A DNA stretch of 38,219 nt, taken from NCBI GenBank assembly GCA_947165155.1, contig CAMUZI010000010.1:1-38219 (forward strand), written 5' to 3'. Each line of letters starts with the position of its first letter. Positions within the stretch are counted from its first letter, which is position 1. This DNA is from an uncultured Clostridia bacterium. Lineage in GTDB: Bacteria; Bacillota; Clostridia; Oscillospirales; Acutalibacteraceae. Both the position numbers and the translations under genes were made by a program. The notes beneath the pieces were generated by a model. The model was not told the DNA's origin. It did no database searches and saw only the letters and a program-made list of their open reading frames with translations. Positions 18,550 to 27,772 of this stretch are shown here, in pieces.

Positions 18550-19619
18550 TCTTCACCATAAAATCCGCTTTCAGGACGCAAATTTAACTTCCAGCCAGTA
18601 AGTCGTGAGGCGAGTTTAACATTCTGACCTCTAATGCCTATCGCTAAAGACAATTGATCATCGGGTACCGTAACCGTGCACTCATTTTGAAATTTATCAT
18701 CTGTAGATACAACATTTATATCGATGACCCTAGCTGGTGCAATAGACGCTTCTATGAATGCTGATGGGTCTTCATAGTATCTTATAACGTCGATTTTTTC
18801 TTTTCCACTTTTACCGCCTATTTCCTCAATAACAGATTTTATACGAGTCCCACGATCACCTATACATGCTCCAACAGCGTCAACATCGGGATCGCTACTT
18901 TTAACAGCCATTTTAGTCCTCACTCCCGGCTCTCTAGCAATAGCTTCGATGGATACAATATTTTGAGAAATCTCCGGAACCTCAATTTCAAACAACTTTC
19001 TTACAAGCTCAGCTGAGGATCTAGAAACAATAGGAATCGGAGAAACACCGTCAGATTCTATTCTCTTCACATATACTTTTATGAAATCTCCCTCGAATTT
19101 ATCATAAACATACTGACTTTCTATTCTTGATAAAACGGTTTCGGAATCACCAATTTTTAATATCATGGAACCATCATTTTTTATCTTTATTATCTGCGCA
19201 CTAACGACTTCATTTTCGTAGCACTTGAGCTTCTTTACTATTATTTCTTTCTCGCCATCTCGTATTCCTTGACGTATAACACTTCTAGCCGTTTGAGCTG
19301 ATATTCTCCCAAACTGTTTAGTATCTATTTGCACAAGAACAGTATCTCCCACTTTAGCTTCAGGATCAACTTCAACAGCCTCGGAAATAGAAATTTCACT
19401 TTCACTGCTCGGTTCTTCAGAAACTAACTTTGGTATCTTTACAACCAAACCACCAGAATCCTCGAATTCAACAAACGGGTCTTCCACACCATACGTATTT
19501 CTACAAACCGCAGATATCGCCTTCTTTATTCTATCTTTCACAAACTCAGAGCTTATTCCCATCTCATCTTTTATTTCCCCGAGCGCAAGAGATATATCAT
19601 CTTTAGATTTTTTTGACAT
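18546..19619 (-). CDS. nusA: transcription termination/antitermination factor NusA
   Basis: RNA polymerase-associated factor controlling pausing, termination and antitermination. Residues 1-130 are the N-terminal polymerase-binding domain, followed by an S1 domain (VSAQIIKIKNDGSMILKIG) and two KH domains (EPGVRTKMAVKSSDPDVDAVGACIG split by its GxxG loop; AIGIRGQNVKLASRLTGWKL). I start it at ATG 19617-19619, preceded by GGTGGAAAG; the longer ORF upstream has no ribosome-binding support. First gene of the nusA-rnpM-infB-rbfA::nrnA operon; rimP, which usually precedes nusA, is absent and a MITE lies upstream instead. Confidence 0.95.
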   Translation of the reverse strand: MSKKSKDDISLALGEIKDEMGISSEFVKDRIKKAISAVCRNTYGVEDPFVEFEDSGGLVVKIPKLVSEEPSSESEISISEAVEVDPEAKVGDTVLVQIDTKQFGRISAQTARSVIRQGIRDGEKEIIVKKLKCYENEVVSAQIIKIKNDGSMILKIGDSETVLSRIESQYVYDKFEGDFIKVYVKRIESDGVSPIPIVSRSSAELVRKLFEIEVPEISQNIVSIEAIAREPGVRTKMAVKSSDPDVDAVGACIGDRGTRIKSVIEEIGGKSGKEKIDVIRYYEDPSAFIEASIAPARVIDINVVSTDDKFQNECTVTVPDDQLSLAIGIRGQNVKLASRLTGWKLNLRPESGFYGEE

Positions 19620-19714
19620 AACTTTCCACCACAACCAAAAGTGAGAGAAACTTCCCCCACTTAGCAATATGTGCCGTTTGTATCATTTCATGTTTTGTTT
19701 GTCAAGCTTTTTCT

Positions 19715-19876
19715 CATCGAGGTATTTCTAGAAATAGATAGATGAGGCAAAATGATTCAAATAAACTAGTAAAAAAACAACAGGAATAAGTGTAGTAAGC
19801 GAACTTTATTCTTTCGTTTTTTGGAGTGATATTTTCAAAGTTTCTATCCACTTTCAGTTTTAGCAGTACCCTCGAT
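19715..19876. mobile_element. MITE (162 bp) between divergent nusA and htrA
   Basis: The ends are inverted: atcgaggtatttctagaaat and the complement of gttttagcagtaccctcgat, with the outer 7 bases (ATCGAGG/CCTCGAT) perfect. The interior aligns end to end with the reverse complement of the element at 25913-26055, sharing aatagatagat, gcaaaat.attcaa and aactttattc.ttc.tttttt. There is no ORF. Its ends resemble those of the IS1-family remnants here, so it may be mobilised by such a transposase. Confidence 0.82.
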
Positions 19877-19939
19877 ATCATCTAAGAATCGATTTTGTAT
19901 TTTTTTTCACAAAAATTTCCAAATAGCATTATAAAAGTA

Positions 19940-19968
19940 TTTACATTTTTAGATTCTTGTGATAAAAT
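19940..19968 (+). promoter_or_regulatory. candidate promoter for htrA
   Basis: TTTACA, 17-base spacer, TAAAAT, about 85 bases before the htrA start, between the MITE and the gene. Confidence 0.6.
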
Positions 19969-20052
19969 AGCGAAGTAGTTCGAATTTGTGATTTTTCAAG
20001 TTCATACTATTTTTTGTAGTTCGAAATTTTTGAAGTTTACCGAGGAGGAAAA

Positions 20053-21327
20053 ATGAGTAACAGATTTGAAAATGACGATAAAAAGAAAGTGATGTATGAT
20101 TGTAAAGTCCTTAGGGATATGAATTCGCCTGGAGAGAGGTGCGACGAGGCAACTGGAAACAAAAAAAAGAAAAATTACATTATTTTTTATCTATCTCTAT
20201 CTGCAATTTTGATAACTGTTCTTATGTTCCCGCATTTAAAAAAACTGCCAGGTGCACTCAACAAGGTGGGAGATAAACTTTGTTTTAATCCAGATAATAG
20301 TCTTACCAACAATGAATCACCTGGGTCAGGCTTAATAGTTAATTCGGAAAGTGCGGGAACCGCAATGTCAGCCGCACAAATTTACGAAAAAAATGTAAAA
20401 TCCGTTGTTGGAATTTTAGTTTCTCCAGAGGCCGATGATTCCTACGGGTTTGGTGGATTTGATGATTTTTCGGAATTCTTTGGAGGAGGCAAAAAGGGTC
20501 CAGCTTTAGGATCTGGAATGGTTATAAGAAGCGATGGATATATATTAACAAACGCTCATGTTGTGAGTGCTGGTGGTAATAATGCTAAAATACGCGTTGC
20601 ATTTAAAGAAATTGAACAGCAAGAAGATGATGACGATTTTTCAGACACTGAAGAAGCAGAATTGATTGGTATGGATAAGACCATTGACCTTGCTGTTATA
20701 AAGATTAATAGGAACGATTTGATACCTGTAACATTCGGAAATTCGGATAATATTGCCATTGGGAGCGACGTTTGTACCATGGGATACCCACTTGGATTAG
20801 ATAAATCCATAACAAAGGGAATAGTATCTGGTTTGAATAGAAAAATAAGCCAAGATATCTGGAGTACAACATATATACAAACTGATGCTGCGATCAATCC
20901 TGGAAACTCTGGAGGACCACTCTTCAACGATAAGGGAGAAGTGATCGGAGTAAACACAATAAAAATTGCCGAAAGTAGTGCTGATAATTTAGGTTTTGCA
21001 ATTCCGTCAAACGAAGCTGTTAATGTTGCAGGAGCATTGATAGAACATGGTTATTTCCCTCGTCCTATGCTTGGTATAACAGTTGTAGACAAAAAAGGGA
21101 GTGTTAGGATCAAAGATGTGGATAAGAGAAGCGACCTTTCAAATTTTGCAGAACGAGGAGATGAAATTTTAGCTATCAATGGCAAAAATGTTAACTCTAA
21201 CAAAGATTTGGTATCGGAGATAAAAAAATTTAAAATAGGAGACAGGGTAAACGTAAGAATAGAAAAAAGATCTACTGGTGAAAAAAGAGATATTCCTGTT
21301 CGCCTTTTCGAGGCTAATAAAAAATAA
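20053..21327 (+). CDS. htrA: HtrA/DegP-type serine protease
   Basis: Membrane-anchored quality-control protease acting outside the cytoplasmic membrane. It has a cytoplasmic N-terminus, one transmembrane segment (about 41-60), a Ser/Gly-rich linker, and a trypsin-like domain with the complete triad: His169 in ILTNAHVV, Asp212 in TIDLAVI, Ser286 in INPGNSGGPL. A single PDZ domain follows (RPMLGITVVDKKGS, then GDEILAINGKNVNSNKDL). GAGGAGG precedes the ATG. It is a lone gene, divergent from nusA. The acidic insertion EQQEDDDDFSDTEEAE in the protease domain is typical of loop variation in the family. Confidence 0.95.
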   Translation: MSNRFENDDKKKVMYDCKVLRDMNSPGERCDEATGNKKKKNYIIFYLSLSAILITVLMFPHLKKLPGALNKVGDKLCFNPDNSLTNNESPGSGLIVNSESAGTAMSAAQIYEKNVKSVVGILVSPEADDSYGFGGFDDFSEFFGGGKKGPALGSGMVIRSDGYILTNAHVVSAGGNNAKIRVAFKEIEQQEDDDDFSDTEEAELIGMDKTIDLAVIKINRNDLIPVTFGNSDNIAIGSDVCTMGYPLGLDKSITKGIVSGLNRKISQDIWSTTYIQTDAAINPGNSGGPLFNDKGEVIGVNTIKIAESSADNLGFAIPSNEAVNVAGALIEHGYFPRPMLGITVVDKKGSVRIKDVDKRSDLSNFAERGDEILAINGKNVNSNKDLVSEIKKFKIGDRVNVRIEKRSTGEKRDIPVRLFEANKK

Positions 21328-21580
21328 TAGTTCATTGTTAGTTTGATTCAGAATCAATCCTATGTGATGTAGAATGCGAGACGGCATTAGTCGTTTTGGG
21401 AGGTGATTCCACGTTTTCGTACACTTGGAGAGACATTTGGAAATGATAAAATTGAGCGGATATCACGTGAGTGTTAATTTACCCTAAAAACAAATGGACT
21501 CAAGGTGATGCGATGAGCTTGATTTTTCTGTTTTTCGAACCGCAGTTTAAGTTCTAAGCACTTTTTGCGACCCTAAAATT
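21328..21580. other. intergenic region with no recognisable gene
   Basis: Holds a short palindrome just after htrA (ttgattcagaatcaa, 21343-21357, without a T-tract) and a GGGAGGTGATTCC ribosome-binding-like site near 21400 with no ORF behind it, possibly the start of a lost gene. Confidence 0.4.
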
Positions 21581-22197
21581 GGCGTTGTTAGTGCATAGAA
21601 GAGAAGTGGTCACGATGTAAAAAGGAGTAAATGATCATATTTAAGCTTTTAGGCCAGCAATAAGTTTTTCGAAAGCGTACACGATAATGTCGAAGAAGAC
21701 GCTTCATACGTTTAACATTATGAGTATGAGATTTGCCGATCAAATGTTTATGTGTAGGGGTTAGATAATAAGTTGGGAAATTTGTCAGTAGCATAGAATT
21801 TAGAATCAATATGAGACAAGTTTTCGCAAAGTTTCTCAAAGCTTTTAGAACTACGGTCGCTCACAAAGAAGCCAACAAGCTTTTTAGTTTTTCTGTTTAC
21901 TGCTGTCTAAAGCCATATTTTTTAAATTTTATGCACATTTCGTAAAATTTTAAAATATCTACTTTCTTATTTTTTATGGAATATTCTCGATTTTAGAGGC
22001 TAATTGCTTGTGATTTGATACAATCCAAGTAGCCGCGCTGTCCTCCGGTACAATCGCATCCGCAAGATTTATATTTATATCTTTGCTTACCTCTGTGAAA
22101 TCTACTTTTTGTTTTTTCTCTTTGTCCATATTTTGGACATTTCATTTCGTTTTCCATATTTTCTCTTTACCATTTACATCCTATTTTTGCAATGCCC
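21581..22197 (-). mobile_element. IS1-family insertion sequence remnant
   Basis: About 617 bp, read on the minus strand, ending in ggcgttgttag (left) and tttttgcaatgcc (right). The decayed transposase starts with an InsA-like zinc-finger region, MENEMKCPKYGQREKTKSRF then GKQRYKYKSCGCDCTGGQRGYLD, in which CPxC has become CPKY. It ends with the IS1-type region HLIGKSHTHNVKRMKRLLRHYRVRF followed by KTYCWPKS. Frameshifts and stops separate the parts, so it is dead. Confidence 0.8.
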
Positions 22198-22254
22198 GTT
22201 TGTTATTGCTATTGATTTTTTTTTCAGGATAAATACAATGGAGATATGCGTGTC

Positions 22255-22330
22255 GGTCTACTAGCTCAGTTGGTAGAGCACTTGACTTTTAATCAAGGGG
22301 TCTGGGGTTCGAGTCCCCAGTAGATCACCA
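22255..22330 (+). tRNA. trnK: tRNA-Lys (anticodon UUU)
   Basis: 76 nt with encoded CCA. Acceptor GGTCTAC pairs with GTAGATC (one G-U), D arm GCTCAGTTGGTAGAGC, anticodon arm CTTGA-CTTTTAA-TCAAG giving UUU, T arm TGGGG-TTCGAGT-CCCCA. Confidence 0.96.
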
Positions 22331-22358
22331 GTCTCGATGGTTTATTTGGGGTGAATTT

Positions 22359-23012
22359 ATGGTTTTACGCTCCTTTTGTTTGGTATTTATGTGCATTATA
22401 TCATCTTACTTGTTAGGGAGCGTCAATTTTGCGGTCTTAATTTCTAAAAGGTTTGGAAGCAGGAAAGATATTAGAGAACTTGGGAGTAAGAATGCGGGTT
22501 TTTCGAATTGTTTGAGAAACTTGGGCTTGGGGCCTTCTGTGGTTACATTTTTAGGGGATTTTGTAAAGGGTGTTCTTTCAATGGCAGCCACTTATTGTGT
22601 GTGCAAAAAATGCGAATATGATATCGATTTGAGTGTTTTTCTTGTTTTATCACAGCTTTTCTGTTGTTTAGGGCATGTGTTTCCATGTTTTTTTCAATTC
22701 AGGGGAGGAAAAGGAATTTTAACAGCATGGTCGTGCATTTTTTTCATAAATTGGCAGATTGCAGTCATTTTAATACTGATTTTTTTGTTTTCTCTTGTTT
22801 TATTCAGACTTATTTCTTTGTCATCAATTTTATGTGCAGTGTCTTATCCATTATTGATGTTTGTGTTCGACAATATGCAAAATAAATTAAATATGACTTC
22901 ACTTATGGTATCGTCGACGGTTTCTATTTTGATACTCATACGACACTACGAAAACATAAAAAGAATATTAGATAAAAGTGAGCCCAAAATAAATTTTAGA
23001 GGTAAATCATGA
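22359..23012 (+). CDS. plsY: glycerol-3-phosphate acyltransferase PlsY
   Basis: Integral membrane enzyme that acylates glycerol-3-phosphate with acyl-phosphate, the first step of phospholipid synthesis. Signature motifs: SSYLLGSVNFAVLIS, DIRELGSKNAGFSN (usually GSGNAGATN), FRGGKG and the C-terminal RHYENIKRIL. It has about six hydrophobic segments and normal length (217). GGGGTGAA precedes the ATG. It overlaps ispF by 4 bases (ATGA). Confidence 0.94.
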   Translation: MVLRSFCLVFMCIISSYLLGSVNFAVLISKRFGSRKDIRELGSKNAGFSNCLRNLGLGPSVVTFLGDFVKGVLSMAATYCVCKKCEYDIDLSVFLVLSQLFCCLGHVFPCFFQFRGGKGILTAWSCIFFINWQIAVILILIFLFSLVLFRLISLSSILCAVSYPLLMFVFDNMQNKLNMTSLMVSSTVSILILIRHYENIKRILDKSEPKINFRGKS

Positions 23013-23482
23013 TTGGGTTCGGATATGATGTTCATCGGCTAGAAGATGGTATTCCTCTAATAATAGGTGGAGTATTAATTGGTCACAAAAAAGGTTTGTT
23101 AGGACACTCTGATGCTGATGTTCTGGTTCATGCCATAATAGACGCGATTCTTGGTGCAACGTGCAAAGGAGATATCGGATTAAAGTTTCCAGATATAGAT
23201 AAAAAATATAAAGGATATAACAGTCTAAGTATGTTATCGATAGTTATCTCTGAAATTAATAACTATACAATCGTTAATGTTGATTCTACCGTGGTTGCAC
23301 AAGAGCCTAAATTACAAAAGTATTCTTTAAAAATGAGAGAAAACATAGCGAATGTCTGTAAGATAGATGTTAATAAAGTGAACATAAAATTCAAAACAGA
23401 AGAGAAACTTGGATTTACTGGAAGCGAAAGTGGAATAAAAGCATACGCTGTTTGCTTATTGAATGAAAAGACAAAATTCTAG
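23009..23482 (+). CDS. ispF: 2-C-methyl-D-erythritol 2,4-cyclodiphosphate synthase IspF
   Basis: Forms the cyclodiphosphate intermediate of the MEP isoprenoid pathway. The Zn ligands are in GYDVHRL, and LGHSDADVLVHAIIDAILGA and KFPDIDKKYKG follow. The 157-residue length is standard and the C-terminal KTEEKLGFTGSESGI loop is intact. Coupled to plsY through an ATGA overlap, so the two membrane-related genes are likely co-transcribed. Confidence 0.96.
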   Translation: MIGFGYDVHRLEDGIPLIIGGVLIGHKKGLLGHSDADVLVHAIIDAILGATCKGDIGLKFPDIDKKYKGYNSLSMLSIVISEINNYTIVNVDSTVVAQEPKLQKYSLKMRENIANVCKIDVNKVNIKFKTEEKLGFTGSESGIKAYAVCLLNEKTKF

Positions 23483-23542
23483 AACATTACAATCGTATGA
23501 TATGAAAAGGAGCACCCAAGTAATCAATCAATTTTGTCTTTT
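23465..23542. terminator. possible terminator-like inverted repeat after ispF
   Basis: AAAAGACAAAATT near 23469 and AATTTTGTCTTTTT near 23530 are inverted and the second arm ends in a T-run. The loop is long (about 50 bases), so this is tentative. Confidence 0.3.
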
Positions 23543-23591
23543 TGATTTTCGGGTTGATAAATTTATGAACTTAATTATAACAATGCTAATT

Positions 23592-25211
23592 TTAAATCAC
23601 ATATATACCGCTGTTATCATTCTTGACTTCGCGGTATCTGTACAAGCTCCCATGTTTTGCGATCGTTTCCAATTCAGATTTCATATTATCCCCAGTTATT
23701 ATTTTTCCATTTATCATCCCTATATTATTATTCATTTCGATGATTGCAACAATTTTCGGACAATCATAATTCAACGTGTTTTTGTCGTATATCAATATAT
23801 CCTCATACCAATGATTTCCCGTATGAACTGCGATTTCAGAAACTAAATAATCTCTTTTTGAATTTTCATTTTGATATTTTGAAACAGGTAATCTTCCAAA
23901 AGGATTTGTTTCATTTGGAGTTTTCTTACCTATCTGAACACTAAAAGAATCACTTTCTTTTATACCAGTTAGCTTCTTATTAACTTTGGGATCATAAGGT
24001 GACTCTTCGATTTCCACACCTCTTAGATGAGGTAAAAACTCATCAGTTATAAATTCATTGTCATCTACCAGACAGTAACTATTTGAAATACAATCAACAA
24101 TGCTCCGTGTATCACCGTTTACAGTAGACAAAAGATTATATTTAGCGAATCGATTGTGAGGATGTTTACTCAACTCTAGTGCGGTACTTGGATTTCCTTT
24201 GTCATCCTTATCTTCAAATATTTTTCCTTCGCTCCCCGCAACTTGAAGATTAATATATTCCAAATTCCCAGACATTTTAGACTCATTATTAAACAAAGAA
24301 AGCAAAAATACACCCACATCGTCTACGTGTCCTGATAAATTCTTTTCTCTATAAGTACTCTTATAAAATTCATAAACATCTCCCGGGGCAAATTGGTTAC
24401 CAATAATACCAAGCACCTTTATATTGTTCTGTAACGTTTTCAAAAATTCATTTTTTTTATTTATATCATTATTTTTTTCTAATTCCACAATTTTATCTAT
24501 GATCTTTTTGTATTCTTGTTCTCTAAAATTAAGATCATTAATATCATCAAGTTGTTTTTTTCTTTCGTCCAAATCTCTTGGGTCAGTCACCATGCACATA
24601 GCGGTAGCAGCATAACAATTGTTCCCTTCGTAGGGAACCATATTGAATCTCTTAGCTATATCTTGAATCTGTTTAAGTTCCTCATTAGTTAATTTCCGGT
24701 CACTAACATAACTTTCATAATTGTTTCGGAGCCCATTGAATCCTTTAGAAGAATTACTAACTTTAGTTTCTGAGGTATTCATGCTTTCGTCACCACTCGT
24801 ATTCGCAATTTCACTTGGTATCTCCTCACCGCCACTACCCAAGACAATGCTAAGAACGAATATAAGCGAAATCACCGGGATACCCGTTACCGCAGACAAA
24901 ATAACGATATCTTCCATGGTGAGATTTTTCCAATTTGTTCCAAGATACTTATCCAATTTACGGAAACGATTTTTGGTTATACCATACTGGCTCAATTTTG
25001 CATTTTTTTTAAGTGCAAATCTTTGTATAGTAGCGTCCCTACCAATATGACTTCTACCTTTCACAGGCGTAAAACTTTGTTTAATAATTTTTCTTCTATT
25101 ATTTTGCGGGCTCTGGGAATATCTACCAATCGCAAACGATTTATTAGGCACCAGTGGTGCTAAGATACCCAAAATTGCACCCAAAATTCTTTTTCCACAA
25201 TCTCTTTTCAC
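23592..25211 (-). CDS. membrane-anchored protein with USP-like (C19) protease boxes
   Basis: 539 residues. Signal-like N-terminus (GAILGILAPLVPNKSFA), a basic region to about 100, one transmembrane segment (about 101-125), a Ser/Thr-rich spacer, then a soluble domain. That domain has, in order, VPYEGNNCYAATAMC (Cys199), HVDDVGVFLLSLFN (296-308), and YLVSEIAVHTGNHWYEDILI (His463 or His467). These resemble the Cys box (N.GN.CY.NA), the QQDA.EFL..LL box and the His box (H.G...HY) of ubiquitin-specific proteases. This is motif resemblance; no fold was computed. If right, it would act on ubiquitin-like modifiers outside the membrane, implying a eukaryotic host. Start is GTG with AGGGGTGATT upstream. 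Alone in its transcription unit. Confidence 0.75.
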   Translation of the reverse strand: MKRDCGKRILGAILGILAPLVPNKSFAIGRYSQSPQNNRRKIIKQSFTPVKGRSHIGRDATIQRFALKKNAKLSQYGITKNRFRKLDKYLGTNWKNLTMEDIVILSAVTGIPVISLIFVLSIVLGSGGEEIPSEIANTSGDESMNTSETKVSNSSKGFNGLRNNYESYVSDRKLTNEELKQIQDIAKRFNMVPYEGNNCYAATAMCMVTDPRDLDERKKQLDDINDLNFREQEYKKIIDKIVELEKNNDINKKNEFLKTLQNNIKVLGIIGNQFAPGDVYEFYKSTYREKNLSGHVDDVGVFLLSLFNNESKMSGNLEYINLQVAGSEGKIFEDKDDKGNPSTALELSKHPHNRFAKYNLLSTVNGDTRSIVDCISNSYCLVDDNEFITDEFLPHLRGVEIEESPYDPKVNKKLTGIKESDSFSVQIGKKTPNETNPFGRLPVSKYQNENSKRDYLVSEIAVHTGNHWYEDILIYDKNTLNYDCPKIVAIIEMNNNIGMINGKIITGDNMKSELETIAKHGSLYRYREVKNDNSGIYVI

Positions 25212-25331
25212 TTATAAAATCACCCCTAAATTTTTTAAATATGACCTTTCATTGTTATGCGATCGACTAACAATATAAAATATCATTATTAATTCTATGT
25301 GATATCAAAAAAAAAATCAATATTTTAATTA

Positions 25332-25912
25332 GGTTGGCAGTGCTAAAAATAGATATAGGTAACAAACTTACGATACAAAAACAGGGTGACAGAATTATTA
25401 ATCTATGGTTAGAGTTTTAGACCAGCAATAAGTTTTGCGAGAAGAGCGTGCAGGATAATGTCGAAGAAGACGGTTCATACGTTCAACGGTAAAAGTGTGA
25501 GATTGGCCGATCAGATGTTTGTTTTGAGGGATAATTAATATCGTATGCTGGAAATTTATCTGTAGCATAAAATTTAGCCTCAATATGAGAAATATTTTCA
25601 CAAAGTTTCTTAAAGCTTTCAGAACTACAGCCTCCCACGAAGAAACCAAAAGCTTTTTAGTTTTTCTGTTTACTACTGTCCAAAGGCATATTTTTTTTAA
25701 GTTTATGCACATTTCGTCAAGTTCTAAAATATTTGTTTTCTTGTTATTAAATGTCCTCATTTCACTTATTCCATCTGCAGTTTGCTTTCCCAAATCTATT
25801 ACGGATACATGACTAAAATGAAGTAATCTTTCAATTTTTCTAAACCCATTACCTTCCAGATAATATTTTATTGCTTTTTGTTTTATGTCTTCGGGATAAC
25901 CACTTCTTCCGA
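25332..25912 (-). mobile_element. IS1-family insertion sequence remnant, 5' end replaced by a MITE
   Basis: Left end ggcagtgctaaaaatagata. The transposase on the minus strand reads GRSGYPEDIKQKAIKYYLEG, then GFRKIERLLHFSHVSVIDLG, ILELDEMC, LWTVVNRKTKKLLV and, after frameshifts, LIGQSHTFTVERMNRLLRHYPARS and RKTYCWSK. This is the InsA/InsB order of IS1. The N-terminal zinc-finger part is missing, and in its place the ORF runs into the end of the adjacent MITE (LFTFSNAV). Confidence 0.82.
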
Positions 25913-26055
25913 CGGCATTGCTAAAGGTGAATAAAAGTCGTGAAACTATCAACCAAAAAATGAAGGAATAAAGTTTGCTGATTACTTTAATTCTGTTTTT
26001 TTTAACTGATGTACTTGAATTATTTTGCTTTATCTATCTATTTTTAGCAACGCCG
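25913..26055. mobile_element. MITE (143 bp) joined to the IS1 remnant
   Basis: Ends cggcattgctaaaggtgaat and the complement of gatctatttttagcaacgccg-like sequence form near-perfect inverted repeats (CGGCATTGC/GCAACGCCG). The body aligns over its length with the inverted element at 19715-19876. Confidence 0.82.
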
Positions 26056-26070
26056 AGTCATTTCACTCTA

Positions 26071-26099
26071 TTGACAAAATGATAAAAACATGATAGCAT
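26071..26099 (+). promoter_or_regulatory. promoter of the secreted orphan
   Basis: TTGACA, 17-base spacer, TAGCAT, beginning 15 bases after the MITE and about 64 bases before the start codon. Confidence 0.7.
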
Positions 26100-26162
26100 G
26101 GTGAGCGTGTGTTCTGATGTCGTTTTCGGTGGCAGAATGAGATGATATTTAGGAGGTCTTTT

Positions 26163-27011
26163 ATGAGTGATCTTAGACGAAGAATAGTGTCTGCTTTAGT
26201 GGCGGCAATGTCAATCGGAGGTTTTTCGAGAGAAATTAGCAATTTTGCATGTGCGAGTTCGGTTGGCGATCCAAGCGCTTGTTTAGATGGTCTGATAAAT
26301 GGAGTAAGGAGTATGGGGGGGTACGACCGTGGAAGGGTGATTACCAGATCTGTTAATGGCGATTTGATTTATATACCTTGTTTAGGGGGAAAAAATTTTG
26401 AATTTCGTTGGAATGAGGTCCAGCTTGTTGAGTCGGCATATGGACAATCCTTAGAGAGAATTTTGAATGATTATTTTCCCGCGCTTATGCCTTCGAATGA
26501 TTCTTCCCCTGCGCCAATATCTCGTGCTCCAGGGCCCTTGAAGAAGTCTGACGGTAGGCTTATGTATGGGGCTCAGGGTAATAATTTTATGCCATGGCTT
26601 AGTAAGGATTATTTAAGCAAATTCACAGATGTTAGCAGCGTTGCTTTGTGGGTCTTGGAAAAGAGTAAGGGCGTTGATAAAATGGATAAGAGAAAGGGTG
26701 TTAAATCGCTTAAGGCTTTTGTTGGTAATAAGATATTCAAGGATTGCAAAAAAAGATGGGATTCTGACTATGATTTTGAAGCTGTGTGTGCTGCGCTTTA
26801 TGATTTAGTAAAGGAGTTTAATGAGTACTGTGATAAACTGAAGGCTGTTATCAGTGGGCTTCCGGTGGATACTAGTAAGGTGAATGTTAGTGTTTTGGAA
26901 CAGAGCGAAGACAGGGCTGGTGTTTTTAGTAAAATTTTTGAAAAAGAAGATATTCGTTATGATTGCGTTGTAAGATTGGCTGAGGCTATTTTGAATTTAT
27001 TCACAGTTTGA
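26163..27011 (+). CDS. predicted secreted protein of unknown function
   Basis: Not recognised. The start at ATG 26163 is fixed by AGGAGG at 26151-26156; the earlier ATG overlaps that site. The N-terminus MSDLRRRIVSALVAAMSIGG then FSREISNFACASS looks like a Sec signal peptide ending near ACAS. The mature part of about 250 residues has a Pro/Ser-rich stretch (about 105-125) and a helical, charged C-terminal half with several Cys. GC is slightly higher than in its neighbours. It stands alone between a MITE and a 760-base gap. Confidence 0.75.
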   Translation: MSDLRRRIVSALVAAMSIGGFSREISNFACASSVGDPSACLDGLINGVRSMGGYDRGRVITRSVNGDLIYIPCLGGKNFEFRWNEVQLVESAYGQSLERILNDYFPALMPSNDSSPAPISRAPGPLKKSDGRLMYGAQGNNFMPWLSKDYLSKFTDVSSVALWVLEKSKGVDKMDKRKGVKSLKAFVGNKIFKDCKKRWDSDYDFEAVCAALYDLVKEFNEYCDKLKAVISGLPVDTSKVNVSVLEQSEDRAGVFSKIFEKEDIRYDCVVRLAEAILNLFTV

Positions 27012-27772
27012 TCTGACCGTTGCTTCGTGACGGAAGCTATGCATCATTTGTGTAGATTTCCTGGGTTTGGTATCTTTTTATGTTTGTGTACCTCGCGTGG
27101 TGATAGCTTTTTTGGTTGTATCGGTTTGATGAATGCATTGTTGGACAATTTTGAAATATTAGTTGGTATGAAGGGAATCTTAATCTAAAGAACATGATAG
27201 CATTTAGTATGAACTTATGGACGCGCCCACATGTGTAGTTTTGATAATTGGTATTTTCGAAGGATACGAGAAACTACCAAGAAATAGCGGGAAAAGCAGA
27301 AATAAAACTTGTAAGCAAGTTAGGCAAATTAATGAAAAAGAAATTGGCTTTTGTGTTTTGGGATTTAAATGAAAGTGCGCGTCACACTGGCGAGTGGAGT
27401 TTGGTTCATCTTCTTTTTTGCTGGTAGTTTTTTGGCTATCAGCTGTTTTTTGTTGTATATTTTTTCGTAATTATGATGTACAAATTTATTGTTTAGATTT
27501 GAATGAAAACGAATTATTTCTGTTGGGGGTTTAGGAGTTGTTTTGTTTAGATGTCTTGGAAAATCTGGGATAAAAGTCTATGTTGCATTAGCTGAATAAA
27601 ATTTATTCAGGCTCTCTGTGTTAGTAGTTTTTGGATAAAAAAATATATATATACTTATATAATTATAATAATGTAAATTTATCATATAAAATGGAGACAG
27701 TTTGAAAAATTTATACAAAGTGATAGAATAAATGTCCGTCGTTTTTTTATATTCGAAAAAGGAAGTGGATTT
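27012..27772. other. 760-bp stretch without a supportable gene
   Basis: Only short ORFs. One candidate promoter (below) lies at its end. The part around 27330-27470 contains T-rich membrane-like codons interrupted by stops and could be a decayed gene, but nothing is recognisable. Confidence 0.4.
27702..27729 (+). promoter_or_regulatory. candidate promoter for the CrtO-like/dacA operon
   Basis: TTGAAA, 16-base spacer, TAGAAT, about 43 bases before the GTG start. Confidence 0.4.

Noticed and set aside
27331-27426. 31-codon ORF in the 760-bp gap
   Set aside because: Short, no ribosome-binding site, no recognisable pattern.
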